From an uncultured Clostridia bacterium (lineage in GTDB: Bacteria > Bacillota > Clostridia > Lachnospirales > CAG-274): a stretch of 47,829 nt of DNA. The notes beneath the pieces are model-generated. The model made no database searches. It had not been told where the DNA came from and saw only the letters and a program-made list of their open reading frames with translations. The position numbers and the translations under genes were made by a program. Shown here one piece after another: positions 41,573 through 47,829 of this stretch (position 1 is the first letter of the stretch; every line of letters begins with the position of its first letter). Location: contig CANQBJ010000011.1 of assembly GCA_947589665.1 (NCBI GenBank), positions 1 through 47,829 on the forward strand, given 5' to 3'.

Positions 41573-43918
41573 TTACCATATATGTACACGGTCCTCAGGA
41601 GCAACGTACATACCGTCGCCCTCCTTTATACCGTAGGTATCGTAGAATATCTGATTGTTTTCAAATACTCTGTTTATACGGAGCTTTCCGTTGCTGTGAA
41701 CATCGCTTACAGTATCAAATTCCAGAGTGCTGCGGTCGCTGCTTTCTGCATAGCAGTATGCGGCAGCTCTGAAAAGAGCGTCGTAGTCGGGATTTTCAAG
41801 ATGAGATGCTACCTCCAGTATACAGCTCATAGCTCCGTTGTCTGCAATGTCCTCACTTAATGTCAGCTCGCCGTCTGATAGTATGCCGGGAGCTATTTCC
41901 TGACCGTCATAGTATTCTGCCATCTTATCGCATAGAGCGTCAAAGGCTGCTTTGTCCTCGTCTGTCCACCAGTTTGAATAATTTCCCTTTTCGTCAAATT
42001 TCGCTCCGGAATTGTCAAAGGCATGAGATATCTCGTGAGCTATAACATAGCCTATGCCGCCCAGATTGGTCTCATAGGATGCGTTATAGTCATAGAATGG
42101 CGCCTGAAGTATTGCGGCAGGGAATACTATCTCGTTCGTTGAAGGATTATAACAAGCGTTTACATCATAAACCGCCAGATCGTCCATATAGTTTTCATCA
42201 ATAGGTTTGAACTGCTCCTCAATATTCTTTTTTTGCACTGACAATGACAGACTTATACTATTTTCATAAAGGCTGTCGCTGTTTATTTGTGCATATTCAT
42301 AGGGGTCGTTGTATTCATTGGGATAGCCTATAAGTATCTTCATTTCCCTGAGCTTAAGCAGAGCCTTTTCCTTTGTCTTGTCGCTCATCCAGTCCACCTT
42401 TTCAATACGGTTCTTATATACGTCTATTATATCCCTTACCATATTTTCGACATTCTGTTTCTTTTCGGCTGAGAAATATTTATTGGCATATATTTCGCCC
42501 AGGTAGTCATAAAATGTACCCTCTATAGTGGAAAGAGCCTTCTGCTCTTCGGTTTCTCTTACGCCCATGCCCGTTTCCTCATAAAAGGTATATTCGGCAT
42601 CTGAAAGCTCCTCTGAAAGATTACCTCCTGTATTGAATAAAACTACAAATTTAATGTATGCCTTAAGGGTATCTATATTGTCATCGGTAAGCTCTGCCGC
42701 TACAGCTTTTGTAAAATCAGGGCATATAAGCAGCACATCGGTGGTTTTCCAGCTTTCGTCATAGCCTGAGGCTGCAAATACGGAATCTATATCAACGGTC
42801 GGGAACATTTCCTTTATATCGTCTAATTTATACAGATTGTACGTCTTGTCAACATCATTTAATTCCTGAATATCGGGGAAATACTTCATTATCCTTGATT
42901 CATAGTCTATTACAAGGTCGGCGTCCCTGTCAGCCTCCTCATCGGTCTCGCCTACAGCCTTGAAATATGTATTTATAAGCTTTTTGTATGCGTCTATTGT
43001 GTTTTCGTCCTCATACAAGGAGCCTACGCCAAGAAATCCTGAAAGTACACTAAAGCGAATTATATTCTTTGAATTGTCCTTATCGTCTACATATACGCCG
43101 AAGGTCATAAGGGACGCCAATGCAAGCTCTTTTATAAGAGTGTTGTTTATATCAATGATATCCTCAACACTCTGCGCCTTGTCTATAAGCTCCATATAAG
43201 GCATTATAGGCGCCATTCCCGTTTTAGCCCTGTATTCCTTATTCATTATGCTTCTGTAGAGGTCGGCAATTTTCTGCTCCTTTGAGCCTTTTTCATAATT
43301 TCCTGCAAGAAGCTCATCTCTTATAGCTGTCATCTGTTCCTCTACGGTATTCGCAGTTTCATTGAATGCGCCGCCCACATATGCTCTGCCTTCATCTATT
43401 TCAAGAGTATCAAGGTCATTTTTATTGACGGTTGCCCAGAAGTCGTCCTTTAGGCTTTTGCCCATATAGGCATATGTACGCTTTATAAGTGCTTCAAGCT
43501 GCTCCCTTGTAAGGGGCTCGTCGGGAGAAAGCGTATTCTCGGAGGTGCCTGCTATTATGCCCGAAGCAAGCACATCGGCTATTTCCTCATCCGCCCAGTC
43601 GGGAATATCCGTAAAGTTTTCTGCGGGATAGCCTGTTCTCAGATTGTGTCCCGTGGGAGCAGGGAACTCTCCGAAGGCTCTCTTGAGCATTACAAGAGCC
43701 TCTGCGCGGGTAAGACCCTGCTCCTCGTGGAGCTGTCCGTCCTCATAGCCCTTGAGTATGTCTCCTTTGCTTATACCGGGAGTGTAGTCGTCTGCTGCCG
43801 CAGCAAGCATATCCGCAGCCTCTCCCCTTGTGACGGGAGTGCCTGATGCCTGTACGCTGACTGAGCCTAAAAGCATTGTTACGACTGATATGGCTGCAAT
43901 AATTCGTCTTAAATTCAT
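41573..43918 (-). CDS. SLH-anchored M13 metallopeptidase, paralogue 3
   Basis: 781 residues from ATG 43918, which has AAGGAGGG at 6 nt; the in-frame ATG at 43957 lies within the promoter. Signal peptide, two SLH modules and an M13 domain are as in the other two copies. Zinc motifs are HEISH (628-632) and E689/D693 in EDIADNGA, and the C-terminus is APEDRVHIW. It is the most diverged of the three in the peptidase domain and has a shortened first SLH module (ADMLAAAADDY). It has its own strong promoter and is separated from the other two by the unknown gene. Confidence 0.93.
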   Translation of the reverse strand: MNLRRIIAAISVVTMLLGSVSVQASGTPVTRGEAADMLAAAADDYTPGISKGDILKGYEDGQLHEEQGLTRAEALVMLKRAFGEFPAPTGHNLRTGYPAENFTDIPDWADEEIADVLASGIIAGTSENTLSPDEPLTREQLEALIKRTYAYMGKSLKDDFWATVNKNDLDTLEIDEGRAYVGGAFNETANTVEEQMTAIRDELLAGNYEKGSKEQKIADLYRSIMNKEYRAKTGMAPIMPYMELIDKAQSVEDIIDINNTLIKELALASLMTFGVYVDDKDNSKNIIRFSVLSGFLGVGSLYEDENTIDAYKKLINTYFKAVGETDEEADRDADLVIDYESRIMKYFPDIQELNDVDKTYNLYKLDDIKEMFPTVDIDSVFAASGYDESWKTTDVLLICPDFTKAVAAELTDDNIDTLKAYIKFVVLFNTGGNLSEELSDAEYTFYEETGMGVRETEEQKALSTIEGTFYDYLGEIYANKYFSAEKKQNVENMVRDIIDVYKNRIEKVDWMSDKTKEKALLKLREMKILIGYPNEYNDPYEYAQINSDSLYENSISLSLSVQKKNIEEQFKPIDENYMDDLAVYDVNACYNPSTNEIVFPAAILQAPFYDYNASYETNLGGIGYVIAHEISHAFDNSGAKFDEKGNYSNWWTDEDKAAFDALCDKMAEYYDGQEIAPGILSDGELTLSEDIADNGAMSCILEVASHLENPDYDALFRAAAYCYAESSDRSTLEFDTVSDVHSNGKLRINRVFENNQIFYDTYGIKEGDGMYVAPEDRVHIW

Positions 43919-43948
43919 ATTTACCCTCCTTGATTTTAATATGAAATA

Positions 43949-43977
43949 ATTATACATTATTTTTAAGGGGTTTTCAA
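43949..43977 (-). promoter_or_regulatory. Promoter of M13 paralogue 3
   Basis: On the minus strand TTGAAA (43972-43977) and TATAAT (43949-43954) are 17 nt apart, about 30 bp upstream of the start codon. Confidence 0.8.
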
Positions 43978-44069
43978 TATTTAAGCAGTAATTTTAATGA
44001 AACATAAATTTAATGTTTTTGAAGTATTTTTACACAAAATACCCGTTGATTATTTGTCTTATTTGCATA

Positions 44070-44110
44070 TTGTTTTAAAAAAATAAAAGTTGTATTATTG
44101 TATTTATAAT
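44070..44110 (+). promoter_or_regulatory. Candidate promoter region of the pectate lyase gene
   Basis: TTGTTT (44070-44075) and TATTAT (44093-44098) are 17 nt apart; a better -10 box, TATAAT (44105-44110), lacks a matching -35. Either could start the 50-60 nt leader that ends in AAGGAGG. Confidence 0.4.
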
Positions 44111-44167
44111 GGGAAAGATGGGATAATTTGCTCTTTCTCAAAAAAAGGTTAAGGAGGAATATAACCG

Positions 44168-47100
44168 ATGAAATTTTTCAAAAAGGTTTTGTCAACGGTG
44201 CTTGCAGCTTCATTGTTAATGGGCTCTATAGCTGTTGATACGGCAATGGTTTCAGCAGCGCCGAGCATATCCGGCGGCTGGTATGAAACACTTTATGCAG
44301 AGTGGAAGGACAGTGACCCCGACTCTGCAACAGTTGAGTATAAGCTTAGCTCAGATTCAGCTTATACTGCACTTGAAGGTAATGATGCAGAGTTCCTTAT
44401 AAGAAAGGCTTCTACAAACGGCTATGGTCGTGTGGATATCCCCGGACTTAAGGAAGGCGTATACGACATCAAGATAACTGCATCCGACAAGACAGTTCAC
44501 GAGAGAAAGGGCATAAACGTACTTGCTCATGACCGTTCAGGCTACGCTCACTGGACGCAGTCAGGCGGTCCTCAGTCATATCCGGGCGTTGGCGCATATA
44601 ACAACGACGGTACTCCCAAGGAAGGAGCAATTATAGTTTATGTAACGGATGAAAACAAGGATACGGTTGAGCTTCCCGGCTATGAGGGACATGCTCCTAT
44701 AGCCTATCATTCAAATTCATCAGGCGCAGACTGGACAAGGACCTGCGAGGGCATAGGCAATATACTTAACAACAATTATAAGTATATGCAGGAGGTTACT
44801 ATCACGGACAACCATCCTATTATCGTAAGACTTATAGGTAAGGTAACCGTTCCCAAGAACCTTACTCCCTATGATGCAAAGGATAACGCTCTTGGCGGTT
44901 CCAAGGGTGACAACGGCAATCTTGCCATTACAAAGTATGCCAGAAATATTACAATAGAGGGTATCGGTGACGATGCCGAGGTAGACGGCTGGGGCTTCAC
45001 ATTCTCACAGACTTCAACCTGTCCTAAGGAAAGCGGCATAAGCTATGAAGTAAGGAACCTTACATTCAGAAACTATACGGAGGACGGTCTTGGCTTCCAG
45101 GGTGACGATCCCGTTTCATGTCCTATACAGAGAGTATGGGTACACAACAACGTATTCTATCCCGGTCATGCCAATCCTTCAACGGCAAGCGACAAGACAG
45201 AGGGCGACGGCTCATGCGACTTCAAGAGAGGTCAGTACTACACTATGAGCTACAACCACTACATCAAGTGCCACAAGACAAATCTTCTCGGCGCAGGAGA
45301 CTCAAACGACCAGTTCTTTATGACTCTTCATCACAACTGGTATGAGAGCGTTGCTTCAAGACAGCCTCTTGGCGCAGGCGGCAACGTACATATTTACAAT
45401 ACATACTTCCAGGATAAGATGACAGGCGGTGCAAGCAAGCACGACACAAGCACTGTTATCGACCTGAGAGGAAAGGCAGCAGGCTTCTCAGAGAACAACT
45501 ACTTTGAAGCTTGTAAGAACTGCTACAACTTAAGAAAGAACACTTCAAACCTTAAGGTTTACAACGACATGAAGGTTTCCGTAACTATAGGCGGAAAGGT
45601 CGTTGAATGTACAGACGGCAAGGCGGCAGGTACTCTTGCCATAGCTAAGACAAGAGCAGAAAAATGTCTGCCCGACAACGGTCTTGCAATGCCCGACGGC
45701 GGCTCAATAGCTAACTGGGATACTAATCCTAAGTATTTCTACTGCGATTCAGCAGGAAATACTATGGCAGAGGTAGATCCTGTTGAGAGCGTTCCGGAGG
45801 TAGTTACAAACTATGCAGGTACATTACATGAGCTTCCTCAGACTGAATTCGGTACGGTTTCTATAAAGGTTACAGACGAAGCAGGCAAGGCTATAACAGA
45901 TGCTTCCGTTACGGCAAGCGGCCTTAGCTTCATACATCAGGGAGACGGCGTTTACACATCAAAGGCTTCTCTTCATTCAGAATATGCTGTAACCGTTTCT
46001 AAGGAAGGCTATGAGAATGTTGTTGTTACAACTACTCCTATAGAAGAAAACGGCGGCATATTTGAAGGAACTGCAGCTCTTAAGGCCGATACCGACGGCT
46101 TTGCAGTTGTAAAGCTCACAGGCGGCAGCGAGAATACTCCCGTTAAGGGCGCTAAGGTAGTACTTAACAACGGCGCAGAGCTTAAGGATCAGGGCGATGG
46201 CACATATAAGTCAGAGGCTCAGTATCCCGTTACAGGCACATACAGTGTAACTATTACAAACACAGGCGATTATATTGCTCCTACAGGCGCTCAGGCTATA
46301 GCTATAAAGACTACTGACGCAGCTACAGAAATACATCTTGACAAGGCTCAGGGCGCTGTTTCCGTTAAATTAGTGTCAGCAGCAGGCTCAGAGAAGGCTC
46401 TTGACACAACAAATGCTGTTGTATTCGTAGGCTCAAAGCAGCTTACAGCTTCAACAGACAATACATTTACAGGTACTGTTGACGTAGGAACTCCTCTTGC
46501 AGTTACAGCAAGCGTTCCGGGCTGGCAGATAGCAAGCATTGATAAGCCTCAGATAACAGCTTCAACAACAGAAACGATCGAGGTTACAATTACATTACAA
46601 GAAGGCGGAGATTCCTTTATATGGGATTATACCAACGGTATCGGTATAGACGGTGAATTCTTTGTATTCGGCGGCAGCAAGACATGGAACGACTGGGGCG
46701 ATGCAAAGAAGTATCCTATGGCTAATCCCGATGATCCCGACAGCAGCCTTACAGTAGCGCGTAAGTTTGAATCCAGCAGAGAGATAACCTTCAACGCTCC
46801 TGCAGACGGCAAGCTTCTTATAGTTGCTCATGACAAGAGTAAGGGCGGCGTAAATATTGAGCTGACAAATCCCGACGGTTCAAAATCAACTATTAATGTA
46901 CCTACAGGCGGCGGCAGCGTTACAGCTGATGTAAAGGCAGGCGCAAATATGCTTAAGAAGGGCAGCGGCGAAAGCGAACTGTTCTATCTCAAGTATACTG
47001 CAACAGGGGACTATGTAGGTCCCGTTATTCCACCTACACCGGGCGGAGAAACAACAGAGGCAACAACAGCGGATGTTACATCTGCTCCCGTTCAGTCAAC

Positions 47101-47829
47101 TCCTCTTGAAAAGGGTGATGCTCAGGACAATAGCAATGGCGGTTCAATATCAGTAACATATGATGAGGCTACAGATTCATATAAGCTTCATGATACAGAC
47201 AGCAGTAATTCCGCTAAGCTCAACATTCCTCTTAAGGAAACAATAAAGAGCGGCAAGGTAGTTGTAAGAGGTACGGCTACTCCTACTAAGAAGAGCGGTT
47301 CATGGGCTCTTGTAAGCGTTACAGGCCCCGCAGGCGCTGACGGAACATATCCCGAGATAGCGGCTCTTGCGAGCGATGGCAACAAGAACCTTACTCTTAG
47401 AGTAAACGGCGATAAGGATAACGGATATTCCGTATCAACAGATGCATTGGTCGCAAATAAAACATATGAGTATGAATTTATTATCGACCTTGACAATGCA
47501 AGCGTTACTCTTACTGTAGACGGCAATACATATACAAGTACTGTGCCTATTACCACAAAAGAGGTAGGCGGCTTTGCTTCTATTACAGCTTCAAAGGATA
47601 CGGACAGAGACATAACTGTTTCTAATCCATATATCGGTATCGTAGAGGATACTCCTCCGGAGCCTCCTGTAACGGAAGGACTTAACGACGAGTATATGTG
47701 GCCTGTTGATACAGACCTTGTATCAGACACTACAGGCAAGAATATGATCGAATTAGGCGAAGCATTCCTTGCTAATTCAGAAGAGGACGCAGCCGCTGTA
47801 TTTACAGAGGGCGATCAGACTTATGAATT
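44168..47829 (+). CDS. Secreted family 1 pectate lyase with Ig-like and jelly-roll-like modules (3' end outside window)
   Basis: At least 1220 codons, open to the right edge. AAGGAGG precedes the ATG at 44168, and a signal peptide follows (VLSTVLAASLLMGSIAVDTA). After a short N-terminal Ig-like region, a PL1 parallel beta-helix spans about 110-510. YTMSYNHYIKCHKTNLLGAG, then LHHNWYESVASRQPLGAGG carry the family hallmarks, with Arg398 in the catalytic RxP position. PL1 enzymes cleave polygalacturonate by beta-elimination. Downstream come two or three beta-sandwich repeats (about 545-810), a module starting FIWDYTNGIGIDGEFFV (about 817-955), a Thr/Pro-rich linker (TTEATTADVTSAP) and another beta-rich module. 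Given its neighbours, SLH anchoring beyond the window edge is likely but unseen. Confidence 0.92.
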   Translation, partial: MKFFKKVLSTVLAASLLMGSIAVDTAMVSAAPSISGGWYETLYAEWKDSDPDSATVEYKLSSDSAYTALEGNDAEFLIRKASTNGYGRVDIPGLKEGVYDIKITASDKTVHERKGINVLAHDRSGYAHWTQSGGPQSYPGVGAYNNDGTPKEGAIIVYVTDENKDTVELPGYEGHAPIAYHSNSSGADWTRTCEGIGNILNNNYKYMQEVTITDNHPIIVRLIGKVTVPKNLTPYDAKDNALGGSKGDNGNLAITKYARNITIEGIGDDAEVDGWGFTFSQTSTCPKESGISYEVRNLTFRNYTEDGLGFQGDDPVSCPIQRVWVHNNVFYPGHANPSTASDKTEGDGSCDFKRGQYYTMSYNHYIKCHKTNLLGAGDSNDQFFMTLHHNWYESVASRQPLGAGGNVHIYNTYFQDKMTGGASKHDTSTVIDLRGKAAGFSENNYFEACKNCYNLRKNTSNLKVYNDMKVSVTIGGKVVECTDGKAAGTLAIAKTRAEKCLPDNGLAMPDGGSIANWDTNPKYFYCDSAGNTMAEVDPVESVPEVVTNYAGTLHELPQTEFGTVSIKVTDEAGKAITDASVTASGLSFIHQGDGVYTSKASLHSEYAVTVSKEGYENVVVTTTPIEENGGIFEGTAALKADTDGFAVVKLTGGSENTPVKGAKVVLNNGAELKDQGDGTYKSEAQYPVTGTYSVTITNTGDYIAPTGAQAIAIKTTDAATEIHLDKAQGAVSVKLVSAAGSEKALDTTNAVVFVGSKQLTASTDNTFTGTVDVGTPLAVTASVPGWQIASIDKPQITASTTETIEVTITLQEGGDSFIWDYTNGIGIDGEFFVFGGSKTWNDWGDAKKYPMANPDDPDSSLTVARKFESSREITFNAPADGKLLIVAHDKSKGGVNIELTNPDGSKSTINVPTGGGSVTADVKAGANMLKKGSGESELFYLKYTATGDYVGPVIPPTPGGETTEATTADVTSAPVQSTPLEKGDAQDNSNGGSISVTYDEATDSYKLHDTDSSNSAKLNIPLKETIKSGKVVVRGTATPTKKSGSWALVSVTGPAGADGTYPEIAALASDGNKNLTLRVNGDKDNGYSVSTDALVANKTYEYEFIIDLDNASVTLTVDGNTYTSTVPITTKEVGGFASITASKDTDRDITVSNPYIGIVEDTPPEPPVTEGLNDEYMWPVDTDLVSDTTGKNMIELGEAFLANSEEDAAAVFTEGDQTYE

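Noticed and set aside
47188..47739. 183-codon minus-strand frame opposite the pectate lyase 3' region
   Set aside because: Antisense shadow with Ser/Val/Leu-rich content and no start signal; the plus frame continues a secreted modular protein without interruption.
1..47829. tRNA, rRNA or attachment-site search by eye
   Set aside because: I saw no tRNA-like cloverleaf, rRNA segment or convincing pair of direct repeats bounding the element; absence by eye is not proof.

Overview
The window looks like the chromosome of a spore-forming, S-layer-bearing anaerobe of the Clostridia that carries a decayed integrative and conjugative element (ICE) at its left end. The evidence is an alpha/beta small acid-soluble spore protein, a SpoVB/MurJ-type flippase, repeated SLH anchoring domains, ICE genes typical of Clostridia, and a large secreted family 1 pectate lyase. 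The combination of pectinase and SLH proteins recalls pectin specialists such as Monoglobus, but that placement is inference only.

Region 1 (1 to about 19.9 kb, almost all on the minus strand, visibly more AT-rich) is the ICE remnant. In transcription order it holds a winged-helix gene with a DUF6017 replication-initiator-like gene, a small unknown gene, an Rpn-type nuclease with a GMAQ tetrapeptide repeat, and a 5'-deleted topoisomerase III. These are followed by a 32-residue DUF3789 membrane peptide, a secreted three-gene surface cassette (transglutaminase-like protein, cohesin-like protein, 2175-residue Ig-like/dockerin/SLH protein), an unknown small protein, a divergently transcribed ribbon-helix-helix regulator, and a giant polyvalent ArdC/nucleotidyltransferase/MutS-I-like/methylase/helicase protein cut short at the left edge. 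A TnpV-family gene is overprinted in another reading frame inside the giant gene. No relaxase, coupling protein or VirB4 is present. The DNA between the replication genes and the topoisomerase remnant, where many related elements carry them, has apparently been deleted.

Region 2 (about 20 to 29.4 kb) is ordinary chromosome: an AAA+/DUF4143 ATPase, the spore protein, a typA and spoVB-like operon, putP, and a Tet(M)-family-like translational GTPase. Several near-consensus sigma-A promoters and strong terminators punctuate it.

Region 3 (29.4 to 33.7 kb) is a plus-strand two-gene operon. A membrane hybrid histidine kinase with two receiver domains overlaps by 4 bases a lipoprotein solute-binding protein, and there is no transporter nearby. 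The binding protein may therefore be a sensor partner.

Region 4 (33.7 to 47.8 kb) is a surface and secretion locus. Three paralogous SLH-anchored M13 (neprilysin-type) metallopeptidases surround a large 894-residue protein that I do not recognise. A divergent pectate lyase with Ig-like and jelly-roll-like modules then runs off the right edge.

The main points of interest are the overprinted tnpV, the cohesin/dockerin/transglutaminase cassette on an ICE with its 921-bp super-repeat, the shared operator between the regulator and the giant protein, and the M13 array with its orphan partner.
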